Below, piece by piece: positions 26,215-35,191 of a DNA stretch of 64,000 nt. The stretch covers positions 2,303,001 through 2,367,000 of the forward strand of contig NZ_CP139707.1 in assembly GCF_034377145.1 (NCBI RefSeq), written 5' to 3'. The notes under the pieces were generated by a model that was not told the origin of the DNA, searched no databases, and was given only the letters and a program-made list of their open reading frames with translations. The translations under genes were made by a program, and so were the position numbers. Every line of letters starts with the position of its first letter. Positions within the stretch are counted from its first letter, which is position 1. The stretch is from Sulfitobacter sp. OXR-159. Its GTDB lineage: Bacteria; Pseudomonadota; Alphaproteobacteria; Rhodobacterales; Rhodobacteraceae.

Positions 26215-27444
26215 ATGATATTCTGGTTTCTCTCTGGCGCGATGGCGCTTGTCGTGGGCGGTTTTCTAGCGCGGGCCGCGTGGCGCGGTGCGGATACGCC
26301 CCTCCCCGCACAGGCGGATTATGATCTCAAGGTCTACCGCGACCAATTGGACGAGGTGGAGCGTGACCTCGCCCGCGGTGTGGTGTCTGAGACCGATGCC
26401 GTCCGGATCCGAACCGAGATCTCGCGCCGGATCCTCGCCGCCGATGCTGGGCGCGACACTCGTGTGCAAAGCACGTCGCGGCCCGCGCCGCTCGTGCTGA
26501 TCGGGGGGATTATCGCTTTGGGTGCCGGGTCACTGGCGCTGTACTGGCATCTGGGCCAACCCGGCTATGGTGATCTGGCGCTTGCTGACCGCATCGCCTT
26601 TGCCGAAGATATGCGCCGCAACCGCCCCAGCCAGCAAAGCGCGGTGGAAAGCCTGCCCGCCAGCCCCAGCACCGAAGGGCTGAGCGCCGACTACCTCGCG
26701 CTGATCCAACAGCTCCGCGCCACGGTCAAAGAGCGCCCCGAAGATCTGCAAGGTCAGACCCTGCTTGCCCAGAACGAAGCCCGTATCGGCAATTTCGCCG
26801 CCGCTGCCGAGGCGCAGGGCAATGTGCTGCGTCTCAAAGGCGCGAACCGGACCGCGAAGGACATCGCGGATTACGCCGAACTTTTGGTTCTCGCGGCGGG
26901 GGGCTATGTCTCTCCCGAGGCGGAAACCGCCCTGCGGGAAGTGCTCAACCGCGATGAGCAGGATGGCCGCGCACGCTATTACCTTGGCCTGATGATGGTG
27001 CAGACCGGGCGGCCGGATGTCGGTTTCCGCATTTGGGACGCGCTGTTGCGGCGCGGGCCTGCGGAGGCGGCATGGATCGAGCCGATCCGCGCGCAGATTT
27101 CGCAGGTCGCCAGCCTTGCCGGGGTGAATTACGAGATGCCGCAGATCGGCACCGGCGCCCCTGCGCGGGGGCCATCCGCCGAAGACATCGAAGCCGCCTC
27201 GGAGATGAGCGCAGACGACCGGATGGAGATGATCGGCGGGATGGTGGCCGGGCTTTCGGATCGTCTTGCCAGCGAAGGAGGCCCGCCGCAGGACTGGGCG
27301 CGGCTGATCACATCGCTTGGCGTTTTGGGCGACACCGATCAGGCCCGCGCGGTCTATGACAACGCGCTTGAGGTCTTTTCAGGCGATAATGCGGCGCTGG
27401 ACATGATCCGCAGCGCCGGAGAACGTGCAGGAGTGGCAGGATGA
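26215..27444 (+). CDS. ccmI: Cytochrome c biogenesis protein CcmI
   Basis: Apocytochrome c chaperone of the Ccm system that, with CcmF and CcmH, presents apocytochromes for heme ligation in the periplasm. The 409-aa protein has an N-terminal TM, the family hallmark DYDLKVYRDQLDEVERDLARG, a second TM (about residues 91-110), then a TPR-rich periplasmic domain. It is far from ccmAB, as is usual for Rhodobacterales, and overlaps ruvX by 4 bp. Confidence 0.93.
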   Translation: MIFWFLSGAMALVVGGFLARAAWRGADTPLPAQADYDLKVYRDQLDEVERDLARGVVSETDAVRIRTEISRRILAADAGRDTRVQSTSRPAPLVLIGGIIALGAGSLALYWHLGQPGYGDLALADRIAFAEDMRRNRPSQQSAVESLPASPSTEGLSADYLALIQQLRATVKERPEDLQGQTLLAQNEARIGNFAAAAEAQGNVLRLKGANRTAKDIADYAELLVLAAGGYVSPEAETALREVLNRDEQDGRARYYLGLMMVQTGRPDVGFRIWDALLRRGPAEAAWIEPIRAQISQVASLAGVNYEMPQIGTGAPARGPSAEDIEAASEMSADDRMEMIGGMVAGLSDRLASEGGPPQDWARLITSLGVLGDTDQARAVYDNALEVFSGDNAALDMIRSAGERAGVAG

Positions 27445-27914
27445 TTTACGACGACACGGCAGATTTCATCGCCGCCCTGCCCCCGATGCAGGCGCTGATC
27501 GGGCTTGATCTGGGCGAAAAGACCATCGGCGTCGCGGTGAGTGACAGCTTCCAATCCGTCGCCACCCCGCTGGAAACCGTGCGGCGCAAGAAATTCGGCG
27601 TGGATGCCGCGCGTCTGGCCGAGATCATCGCCGAGCGCCGTATCGGCGGGCTGGTCTTGGGATTGCCGCGTAATATGGACGGCTCAGAAGGGCCGCGCTG
27701 CCAATCGACCCGCGCTTTCGCACGCAACTTCGACCGGCTCACCCCGCTGCCCATCACCTATTGGGACGAGCGGCTGTCGACCGTGGCCGCCGAACGCGCA
27801 TTGCTAGAGGCCGACACCACCCGCAAACGCCGCGCCGAGGTGATCGACCATGTGGCCGCGGGCTATATCCTTCAGGGGCTGCTGGACCGTTTGCAGGTGA
27901 TGCGCCGTGACTAA
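27441..27914 (+). CDS. ruvX: YqgF/RuvX-type putative Holliday junction resolvase / pre-16S rRNA nuclease
   Basis: A 157-aa RNase H-fold nuclease of the YqgF family, implicated in 16S rRNA 5' maturation and proposed as an alternative Holliday junction resolvase. Acidic motifs are intact: IGLDLGEKTIGVAVSD near residues 19-34, VLGLPRNMDGSEGPRC in the middle and YWDERLSTV near 113-121, with a final conserved Asp in RAEVIDHVAAG. The ATG overlaps the ccmI stop by 4 bp. Confidence 0.93.
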   Translation: MIYDDTADFIAALPPMQALIGLDLGEKTIGVAVSDSFQSVATPLETVRRKKFGVDAARLAEIIAERRIGGLVLGLPRNMDGSEGPRCQSTRAFARNFDRLTPLPITYWDERLSTVAAERALLEADTTRKRRAEVIDHVAAGYILQGLLDRLQVMRRD

Positions 27915-28146
27915 GAAGCTCTGGCAGCGCAATGAGGTCGAAAGCCCCTGCATCAACATCTGCGTGGTGCATCCCGAAAGCCGGCTCTGCACGGGCTGTT
28001 TGCGTTCGATTGATGAGATTGGCCGCTGGTCAGCGATGAGCCCGGAGGAGCGCCGCGCCATCATGGCGGAATTGCCCCAACGTGAAAGCGTCCACGCAAA
28101 ACGGCGCGGGGGCCGCGCGGCAAAACTGGCGCGGCGGCGCGACTAG
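27907..28146 (+). CDS. DUF1289 domain protein
   Basis: A 79-aa protein with the DUF1289 cysteine pattern (SPCINICVVHPESRLCTGCL) and the following EIGRWSAMSPEERRAIM, probably a small metal-binding domain of unknown function. The tail is strongly basic (AKRRGGRAAKLARRR). Translation starts at GTG 27907, overlapping the ruvX end by 8 bp, so it is the third cistron of ccmI-ruvX-DUF1289. Confidence 0.88.
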   Translation: MTKKLWQRNEVESPCINICVVHPESRLCTGCLRSIDEIGRWSAMSPEERRAIMAELPQRESVHAKRRGGRAAKLARRRD

Positions 28147-28153
28147 CGCCGCC

Positions 28154-28408
28154 TTAGGCGCCGCGGCGCTGGACGATCTGGTTCAGGAAAATAAGAGCCG
28201 CTTCGCCATCCGTGGCGTCGTGGAGGCCCATCGGGGTCGCGTTGTAATTGGCCGCGGGCACCGAGGCACGGGCAAATGTCAGGCTGGTTTCGCGGGTGAA
28301 CATCCCGTCAAAGCGAAATGCCCGACGGCCACGGCGCGCAGGTTTCCAATAGGCGAGGTCACTGCCCTGCCCTTTGAGGATGATCGCTTTGGTCCCGCTT
28401 CGGCGCAT
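28154..28408 (-). CDS. Hypothetical protein (84 aa)
   Basis: Basic 84-aa product starting MRRSGTKAIILKGQGSDLAY, with an RRGRRAFRFDG motif and a C-terminal helix (GEAALIFLNQIVQRRGA). The ATG at 28408 was preferred because GGGACG and GACGAG lie just upstream; the frame is open to 28525. It converges on DUF1289 with a 7-bp gap. No domain is recognised; the compact, non-repetitive sequence suggests a real small gene. Confidence 0.5.
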   Translation of the reverse strand: MRRSGTKAIILKGQGSDLAYWKPARRGRRAFRFDGMFTRETSLTFARASVPAANYNATPMGLHDATDGEAALIFLNQIVQRRGA

Positions 28409-28559
28409 CTCGTCACGTCCCTTGGTTCGGATGATTCTGCGTTTGTTAAGGCAGTAAGCCAGTTGTTTGTGTCGAGATTGCGGCAATTTGATGAACATTG
28501 TCCGAAATTGGGCAGAAACCATCACATTCCGGCAGGTTTAAGGTCAAAAACGGGTCGCC

Positions 28560-29381
28560 TCAGCCCCAAAGTGCTTTTCTCAACATATTTAGCGCCACCA
28601 GCACCAGAAACCCGGCAAAGACCCGTCTGAGCGGCTTGGGGTCCATCGCATGGGCCAGCCGCACGCCCCAAGGCGCGGTGATGAGCGTCATTGTCACGAC
28701 AATCCCGAAGGCACCTAGATTAACCGCGCCGATGGTCAAGGGCGGGCGGCTTTGCGCGATATCAACGAAGAGAAAGGCAATCACCGAGGGCACGGCGATC
28801 AAAAGCCCAAAGCCCGCCGCTGTGGCCACGGCCCGGTGAATGGGCCGACCATGGAGCGTCATCAGCGGCACGCCAAAGCTGCCGCCACCGATCCCCATCA
28901 GCACCGACAGAAACCCGACCATCGGCGACAGGATCGCACGTTTGATGCCACGCGGCATGGTCTCTCCCAAGCGCCAATCGCTGCGCCCGAACCCTAGGTA
29001 GAGCCCCACAATCAGCGCCAGCCCGCCAAAGATCGCCTGAAGCGTCTGGGTGCGCAATTGCGCCACCAGCAGCACGCCCAAGATGGCCCCCACCATGATC
29101 CCCGGCGCCCACGTGCGCAGGATTTCCCAATCGACCGCGCCCTTTTTATTATGTGCATGGACCGAACGCGCAGAGGTGACGATGATCGTCGCCAGTGATG
29201 TCGCAAGGCAAATCTGCATCAGCTGTGGCCCGTCATAGCCGAGCGATTGCAGCGCATAGAAAAACGCGGGGACCAAGACAATCCCCCCGCCGACGCCCAG
29301 CAGCCCTGTCAGAACACCGGCAAAACCTCCGATCAAAGCGATAAGTACCAGCATCGGCAAAAGATCATTCAACTCTGGCAT
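28560..29381 (-). CDS. TSUP family (TauE/SafE-type) permease
   Basis: A 273-aa inner-membrane protein with about eight hydrophobic segments and the paired TSUP motifs GVLTGLLGVGGGIVLVPAFF (near residue 25) and GFLSVLMGIGGGSFGVPLMT (near 160). The ATG at 29381 is chosen over a GTG two codons upstream because GGAGG lies 5 bp before it. It is more canonical than the TSUP gene near secF. Possible substrates are sulfite, sulfoacetate or other anions. It is divergent from the Bcr/CflA gene. Confidence 0.9.
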   Translation of the reverse strand: MPELNDLLPMLVLIALIGGFAGVLTGLLGVGGGIVLVPAFFYALQSLGYDGPQLMQICLATSLATIIVTSARSVHAHNKKGAVDWEILRTWAPGIMVGAILGVLLVAQLRTQTLQAIFGGLALIVGLYLGFGRSDWRLGETMPRGIKRAILSPMVGFLSVLMGIGGGSFGVPLMTLHGRPIHRAVATAAGFGLLIAVPSVIAFLFVDIAQSRPPLTIGAVNLGAFGIVVTMTLITAPWGVRLAHAMDPKPLRRVFAGFLVLVALNMLRKALWG

Positions 29382-29564
29382 GTGCACCTCCCGGCTGTCG
29401 TTGCGCCTATCAAGACGTTTCGCGCCCGGGGTTCAAGGCGATAACGCGGGGTTGCACTTCCCCTAAGCGGAGTTAGGTTGCGCGCGAAAGTCGGCCCCAG
29501 ACATCGGTCTGCGCTTGCCGCCTTGCCCATTTGGCCCTGGCCATCCCATCCGAAAGGACATCAC

Positions 29565-30752
29565 GTGCTACGTTCAGCGCTCATTCTCGGGTTGCTGGGG
29601 CTGGTCGGCCCCTTCGCCATCGACATGTATCTTCCCGCCATGCCCGCCATCGCCGCCAGCTATGGCGCGTCAGAGACGGCGGTTCAGGCGACCATCACCG
29701 CCTATTTCATCGCCTTCGGGCTGGGTCAGCTTTTCTATGGCCCATGGGCCGATCAGGCGGGGCGCAAGCTGCCGATCATGGTGGGGCTGGTGCTGTTCCT
29801 CATCGCATCATTCGGGGCCGCCTTCGCGCCGACGATGGCGGCGCTGACGGGCTGGCGCGCGCTGCAAGGGCTTGGCGGTGCGGTGCTGATGGTGGTGCCG
29901 CGTGCGATCATCCGCGACCAATATACCGGCACGCAGGCCACGCGGTTGATGGCGATGTTGATGCTGGTGATCTCGATCTCGCCGATGCTGGCCCCTCTGG
30001 CGGGCAGCGCAGTGATGGCGCTGGCCGATTGGCGCGCGATTTTCATGACCTTGGCTGTCTTGGCCATTGCCGCTCTGGCACTCACCGCCTTCGCTCAGCC
30101 CGAGACGCTGCCCGTCAAACGCCGCGTGCGGATCAACCCGCGCAACCTTTGGCGTGGGGCGAAAGTGCTGCTGAGCGATCCGATCTTCATGGGGCTGACC
30201 TTTATCGGCGGCTTTGCCATGGGGTCATTCTTTGTCTTCATCGCCTTTGCGCCCTTTGTCTACACCGGGCAATACGGGCTGGGGCCGACGGGGTTTTCGC
30301 TGGCCTTTGCGGTCAACGCGGTCGGCTTCTTCTCGGCCTCGCAACTGGCGGGGTGGCTGGGCGAACGCTGGGGCATGCGCAGCCTTGTGCGGCGCGGTGT
30401 GGCGGGCTTTGTCTTCTTTTCCGCCGCGATCTTTGTCACCGCGTTGGTCACCGATCCGGGCCTCTATCTGGTGATGGCGGGGCTGTTTTGCGCCAATGCC
30501 TGCCTTGGCGTCGTGGTGCCGACGGTCATGGTCGTGGCGCTGGACGATCACGGCGATATCGCTGGTCTCGCCTCTTCGCTGGGCGGCACATTGCAGATGG
30601 TGGCGGGTGGCCTCTCCATTGCGCTGGCCGGGCCGTTCTTTGACGGTTCTGTCACACCGATGCTGGGGGCGATCGCGGCCTGCGGACTGGTGGCCGCCCT
30701 GCTCACGCTGGCGCTGCTGCGGCCCCGCCCGATGGCAGAGCCCACGGTTTAA
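29565..30752 (+). CDS. Bcr/CflA family MFS drug exporter
   Basis: A 395-aa major facilitator with about 12 TM segments. The N-terminus (LRSALILGLLGLVGPFAIDM), the first-loop motif FYGPWADQAGRKLPIMVG and the helix 5 block VLMVVPRAIIRDQYTG match Bcr/CflA proton-driven exporters of compounds such as bicyclomycin. The start is GTG 29565, with AAAGGA 7-8 bp upstream. It converges on dusA, leaving only 2 bp between stops. Confidence 0.9.
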   Translation: MLRSALILGLLGLVGPFAIDMYLPAMPAIAASYGASETAVQATITAYFIAFGLGQLFYGPWADQAGRKLPIMVGLVLFLIASFGAAFAPTMAALTGWRALQGLGGAVLMVVPRAIIRDQYTGTQATRLMAMLMLVISISPMLAPLAGSAVMALADWRAIFMTLAVLAIAALALTAFAQPETLPVKRRVRINPRNLWRGAKVLLSDPIFMGLTFIGGFAMGSFFVFIAFAPFVYTGQYGLGPTGFSLAFAVNAVGFFSASQLAGWLGERWGMRSLVRRGVAGFVFFSAAIFVTALVTDPGLYLVMAGLFCANACLGVVVPTVMVVALDDHGDIAGLASSLGGTLQMVAGGLSIALAGPFFDGSVTPMLGAIAACGLVAALLTLALLRPRPMAEPTV

Positions 30753-30754
30753 AC

Positions 30755-31780
30755 CTACCCCGCCGCGGCGATTTCCTGCGCCGCGGCGACCTCGGCCAAG
30801 GCCGCTTCGACCAGTTCCGGCCCCGCGCCGGGCTTATGCGCCCCTTCCGATAGGATACGCCGCCACTGCCGCGCGCCGGGCCGCCCGGCAAAAAGCCCCA
30901 GCATATGCCGGGTGATCTGCCCCAGACGTCCGCCGCTGGCCAGATGCGCCTCGATATAGGGCAACATCCCCTGCACCGCGGCCTCTGCACTGCTGTCAGC
31001 ACCCCGCCCGTAGATGCGCCGATCAGCGCTGGCGAGGATGTCGGTCGGCGCATGATAGGCGCTGCGCCCCACCATGACGCCATCTAACCCGGCATCCAGA
31101 AAAGCTTCGGCCTGATCGAGCGATGTGACCCCACCATTGACCGAAATATGCAGGTTCGGAAACAGCCCCTTCATCTGATGCACGAGATCATAGTCCAACG
31201 GTGGAATATCGCGGTTTTCCTTGGGGCTCAGCCCCTGCAACCACGCCTTGCGCGCATGGATCGTGACACGGGTGCAGCCCGCCGCCACAATACGCGCAAG
31301 GAACTCGGGCAAGATTTCCTCAGGGTTCTGATCGTCCACGCCGATACGGCATTTCACGGTCACCTCGACATCGCAGGCCGCGCGCATGGCATCCACGCAG
31401 TCCGCCACCAGCCCCGGCTGCTGCATCAAGACCGCGCCAAAGGCACCTGATTGCACCCGGTCAGACGGGCAGCCGCAATTGAGGTTAATCTCATCATAGC
31501 CAGCGTCAGCCCCCAACCGTGCCGCCTGTGCCAGCTCTGCGGGGTCCGACCCGCCAAGTTGTAGCGCCACGGGATGTTCCGAAGGATCGTGATCCAGCAG
31601 ATGCAACGCCCCGCCCCGCACCAGCGCAGGGGCGGTGACCATCTCGGTATAGAGGAGCGTCTCACGGCTCAGCAGCCGGTGGAGGTAGCGGCAGTGGCGG
31701 TCGGTCCAGTCCATCATAGGTGCCACCGACAGACGCGCTGCGCGGTAAACCTCGGCGTGGGTGAATTTCTGATCGCGCAT
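30755..31780 (-). CDS. dusA: tRNA-dihydrouridine(20/20a) synthase DusA
   Basis: Flavoenzyme reducing U20/U20a in the tRNA D-loop with NADPH. The 341-aa product has the N-terminal LSVAPMMDWTDRHCRYLHRL, the catalytic NCGCPSDRVQSGAFG with Cys104 as proton donor, the HARKAWLQGLSPKENRDIPP block distinguishing DusA from DusB and DusC, and the phosphate-binding NGGVTS and GVMVGRSAY motifs. Length is typical. It lies downstream of the hybrid kinase on the same strand, with a stem-loop between. Confidence 0.95.
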   Translation of the reverse strand: MRDQKFTHAEVYRAARLSVAPMMDWTDRHCRYLHRLLSRETLLYTEMVTAPALVRGGALHLLDHDPSEHPVALQLGGSDPAELAQAARLGADAGYDEINLNCGCPSDRVQSGAFGAVLMQQPGLVADCVDAMRAACDVEVTVKCRIGVDDQNPEEILPEFLARIVAAGCTRVTIHARKAWLQGLSPKENRDIPPLDYDLVHQMKGLFPNLHISVNGGVTSLDQAEAFLDAGLDGVMVGRSAYHAPTDILASADRRIYGRGADSSAEAAVQGMLPYIEAHLASGGRLGQITRHMLGLFAGRPGARQWRRILSEGAHKPGAGPELVEAALAEVAAAQEIAAAG

Positions 31781-31829
31781 GCGGGTGGCTCCGTCGTTAA
31801 TTCACGGCCTTCTGCACGGCTTTGCGGGG

Positions 31830-31854
31830 GCGGCGCAAGATGTTCTTGTGCCGC
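31830..31854. terminator. Stem-loop between the hybrid kinase gene and dusA
   Basis: Ten-bp arms (31830-31839 with 31845-31854, one G-T position) with a 5-nt loop, followed by more GC-rich inverted sequence up to about 31895. There is no clear T-run on the minus strand. It may separate hybrid kinase and dusA transcripts. Confidence 0.35.
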
Positions 31855-31899
31855 AGCCCTCCCCGCGCGTCATGTCGCGCGCGCGCGGGCAACGCTCCG

Positions 31900-34776
31900 T
31901 CAAAACGCTGTGGCCGTCTCCGTCTGTGACAGAATGCCCAAGCTTGCAAATGCACGTTCCAGATCGCGGTCACCGAAAGGTTTCTGAACCACGGCACAAC
32001 GGCCCAAAGCCGCGGCGGAGGGGACTTCCGCTTGGCCGGTGGCAAAGATGATCGGCATATCGGGATGCTGCGCGCGCACGCGGGTGGCGACCTCCTCGCC
32101 CGAAATATCCGGCAGGCCCACGTCGATCAGCAGCGCGTCGTATTGCCCCTCTTGCAGCCTGTCCAATGTCTCCTGACCCGACGCGGTTTCGGTGACCTCG
32201 GTGCCCAGCCCGCTGAGGATATCCGCCAGATCAAGCCGGATCAGCGCGTCGTCTTCGCAGAGCAGCACATGACAGGGCCGGTCTGGCTGCTCTTGGACTA
32301 CGTCAGCCTTTGTTTTTGCAGCGGGAGCCGAGGACAGCGCGTCGCGGACTTTGATCGCCAAAGCGTCTTTGGTGAAGGGTTTGGCGAGGAACTGCACCCC
32401 GGCATCCACCCGGCCATCGCGCACGATCGCATCGCGTGAATAGCCCGAGATAAAGAGGATCGGCAGGTCGGGCCGCTCGGCCTGAAGGGTTTCGGCCATG
32501 TCGCGGCTGCTCAGTTCTCCGGGCATGACCACGTCCGAGACCAAAAGATCGAATTCCGGTGCTTGCCGCGCGGCCTCTAGGGCGGTGGCGGGGTCTTCTG
32601 CGGTGCGTACGCGGTAGCCCAGATCCGACAGCAAGGCGGCGGTGGCGTCGCGCACCTCGGCGTCGTCTTCGACCAGCAGAACGGTCTCGTTCCCGCCCGC
32701 GATGTCGGTGGGGTCATGCCATTGCAAAGGCTCCGCCGCCGTCTCGGCGCGCGGCAGCAAAAGCGTCACCGTCGTGCCCGCGCCGGGATGGCTGGCGATG
32801 GTGGCCCGCCCGCCCGATTGCCGCGCGAAGCCATAAACGGTGGAGAGCCCAAGCCCGGTGCCTTTGCCTACCGGTTTGGTGGTAAAAAACGGATCGAACA
32901 CTTTGGCCAGCGTATCCGCCGGGATGCCGGGCCCGTGGTCGATGACTTTGACCTCCAGATAGTCGCCCGCCACCATATCAGGCTCACCCAGCAATTCTTC
33001 GGGGCCGATATGCCGGTTCTCGACCGCGATTTTCAACTTGCCGCGCCCCTCCATCGCGTCGCGCGCGTTGATGACGAGGTTTAGCACGGCATTCTGGGTG
33101 CTTGCCGCATCGGCGTAGGCTGGCCACAGGGCATCGGGCGTGTCGAGTTCGACCTCCATCCCCTCGCCCAAGGCGCTGCGCATGATGTCGTCGATATCAC
33201 TGAGCAGATCGCGCAGGTCGATCGAGCGCGGCTGCAATGGCTGACGGCGGCTGAACGCAAGCAGTTGCGAGGACAGCGACGCGCCGCGCTCCACCGCCCG
33301 CATGGCCGCGTCGATCCGCACCCGCGCCGGGGAATCGGCTGCAATTTCGCGCGCGGCCATGGTCAGGCTGCCGGTCATCACCTGCAGCAGGTTGTTGAAA
33401 TCATGGGCAACGCCGCCAGCAAGATTGCCGACCGCCTCGACCCGCTGGCTTTGGGCCAACCGGTCGTGAAGCTCTTCCAACTCGCGGTTGCGTTTCTCGA
33501 CACGCTCTTCCAACGTCGTGTTCAGATCGGCCAGTTGGCGGGACAGTTCTTTCTGCTCGTGAATTTCGGAATTCGTGCCGACCCAGCGCATCACCGCGCC
33601 TTGGTCATCTCTGGTCGGCACGGCCCGCACCAAGTGCCAGCAATAGGCACCATCGGCCCGTCGCAGGCGAAATTCACTTTCGTAGACCGCCCCGGTTTCC
33701 ACTGCCTTTGCCCAAGTGGCAATCGCCTCGGCGCGGTCCTCGGGGTGAATGATCGCGGGCCATGCATCCCCAACCAGACTGCCCGGCGTAGCACCCGAAA
33801 AGGCATATATCTGATCGCTGACCCAATCCAAACGCCCATCGGCGGTGGCGGTCCAGACATGGACCGGCATGGTATGGGCCATAGTGCGGAATCGTTCCTC
33901 CGCCTCGCGCAGCTTGGTTTCGGCAAGCTTATGCGCGGTGACGTCATTGCCTTGGATCACGATGCCGATGGTTTCCCCCCGCACGTTGTCGAGCGGTTGA
34001 AACACGAAATCGACGACGACCCGTTCAGTCGGACCTCCGGGGCTGCGTTGCACCCATGCCTCGGCCCCCTGTTGGCTCACGGCTTCGCCGGTGCGATAGA
34101 CCTCGTCCAGCATTTCGAAAAAGCCTTGCCCTGCGATTTCGGGCAAAGCCTCGCGCGCGGGTTTGCCAATAAGGTCCCGCTGACCAACCATTCGTAAATA
34201 GGCGGCGTTGACCGTGCGAAAGACGTGGTTCGGCCCCATGAGGGTGACCATGAAATTCGGTGCCTGTTCAAAGATCAACTTGAAAAGGCTGATCCCGGTA
34301 TCGAGTTCCAGATTCTGCTGCGTCACCTCATGGGCCCGGCGCAACACGGCGGCTTGGGCCGAGCCTGCACGCCCCTCCCCCGGGGTTTCGGCGGTATAGA
34401 CCTCGGTGATGTCCTGCGTGTGCTGCAAGATGAACTCAACCTCGCCATCCGCATCTAGGATCGGCGTATGGGTCGCGCTCCAATAGCGGTCTTCGGTTTT
34501 GCCCTCGGCACTGGCGATTGGATAGGGGATGACCGGCAGGTGATCGGTGGTGCCATCGCGGAACACCCGTGCGAAAGACGCGCGCAGCATGCGGCCCGAC
34601 TCGCTTTCGGGGTCAGATGGAAATTCCTCGAACAAGTCCTTCCCGATAAGCCGCTCTAACTGGCGATCAGTCACCTGTAGGTAGGCATCATTCGCCCAGA
34701 CCACCCGAAGCTCACTATCCAACAACACGAAGGGCGACGGCGCGGCCTGGAGGATTTTTTCAAAGTCATGGGTCAT
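31900..34776 (-). CDS. Hybrid histidine kinase (three PAS, HisKA/HATPase, two receiver domains)
   Basis: A 958-aa soluble sensor kinase without obvious membrane segments. Three PAS domains lie at about 5-125, 160-285 and 290-410, the last with a PAC-like FRLRRADGAYCWHLVRAVPT. A short coiled coil leads to HisKA with GGVAHDFNNLL (phospho-acceptor His458). The ATPase domain has N-box NLVINARDAM, G1 DHGPGIP and G2 GKGTGLGLS. Two receivers follow, with phospho-Asp748 (LLVSDVVMPG) and Asp885 (LLIDVGLPD). No dedicated response regulator is adjacent. Signal and output are unknown. Confidence 0.92.
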   Translation of the reverse strand: MTHDFEKILQAAPSPFVLLDSELRVVWANDAYLQVTDRQLERLIGKDLFEEFPSDPESESGRMLRASFARVFRDGTTDHLPVIPYPIASAEGKTEDRYWSATHTPILDADGEVEFILQHTQDITEVYTAETPGEGRAGSAQAAVLRRAHEVTQQNLELDTGISLFKLIFEQAPNFMVTLMGPNHVFRTVNAAYLRMVGQRDLIGKPAREALPEIAGQGFFEMLDEVYRTGEAVSQQGAEAWVQRSPGGPTERVVVDFVFQPLDNVRGETIGIVIQGNDVTAHKLAETKLREAEERFRTMAHTMPVHVWTATADGRLDWVSDQIYAFSGATPGSLVGDAWPAIIHPEDRAEAIATWAKAVETGAVYESEFRLRRADGAYCWHLVRAVPTRDDQGAVMRWVGTNSEIHEQKELSRQLADLNTTLEERVEKRNRELEELHDRLAQSQRVEAVGNLAGGVAHDFNNLLQVMTGSLTMAAREIAADSPARVRIDAAMRAVERGASLSSQLLAFSRRQPLQPRSIDLRDLLSDIDDIMRSALGEGMEVELDTPDALWPAYADAASTQNAVLNLVINARDAMEGRGKLKIAVENRHIGPEELLGEPDMVAGDYLEVKVIDHGPGIPADTLAKVFDPFFTTKPVGKGTGLGLSTVYGFARQSGGRATIASHPGAGTTVTLLLPRAETAAEPLQWHDPTDIAGGNETVLLVEDDAEVRDATAALLSDLGYRVRTAEDPATALEAARQAPEFDLLVSDVVMPGELSSRDMAETLQAERPDLPILFISGYSRDAIVRDGRVDAGVQFLAKPFTKDALAIKVRDALSSAPAAKTKADVVQEQPDRPCHVLLCEDDALIRLDLADILSGLGTEVTETASGQETLDRLQEGQYDALLIDVGLPDISGEEVATRVRAQHPDMPIIFATGQAEVPSAAALGRCAVVQKPFGDRDLERAFASLGILSQTETATAF

Positions 34777-35191
34777 CGTGTGTTGATCTTCTTATCTATC
34801 GGAACGTGCAGGTCAGCAGCCTCAGCCGCGCATTCAATCTTGATTTATGATGTCAGGCAAGGACGGTTGCAGCGCCGTGTCTCGCGGCTGCCCTGACTTG
34901 GCTCGCTACGGCAGGGAGGGTTTCGGAGGCTGCTCTAGATTTCATCGTATCTCGGAATTTTTAGGTCTGGGCGGCGGGCGCCGCTGCGTCTTAGCCGCGC
35001 GTCACGCATATGTAGTCCACAATCCCTGCGGAACCAGCACCTCGCGCAGATTTTGCAACGTCTTGCACTCTGCGCTGAGTTTGCGATGAATGGAGCCGCC
35101 GCGCCTACCATGCCCAACGGGCCGATCAGCCATCGCCTTTTTCTCATTTCCGCCCGCGCGGCCATTTCCAAAAGCCATTCAGGACCACCGC
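34777..35191. other. Divergent intergenic region (415 bp)
   Basis: Separates the hybrid kinase gene (minus) from the SbcD-like gene (plus). It must contain both promoters, but I see no confident -35/-10 pair, no RNA gene and no strong inverted repeat. An 87-codon open frame on the minus strand (34935-35198) has poor composition and is not supported as a gene. Confidence 0.5.
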
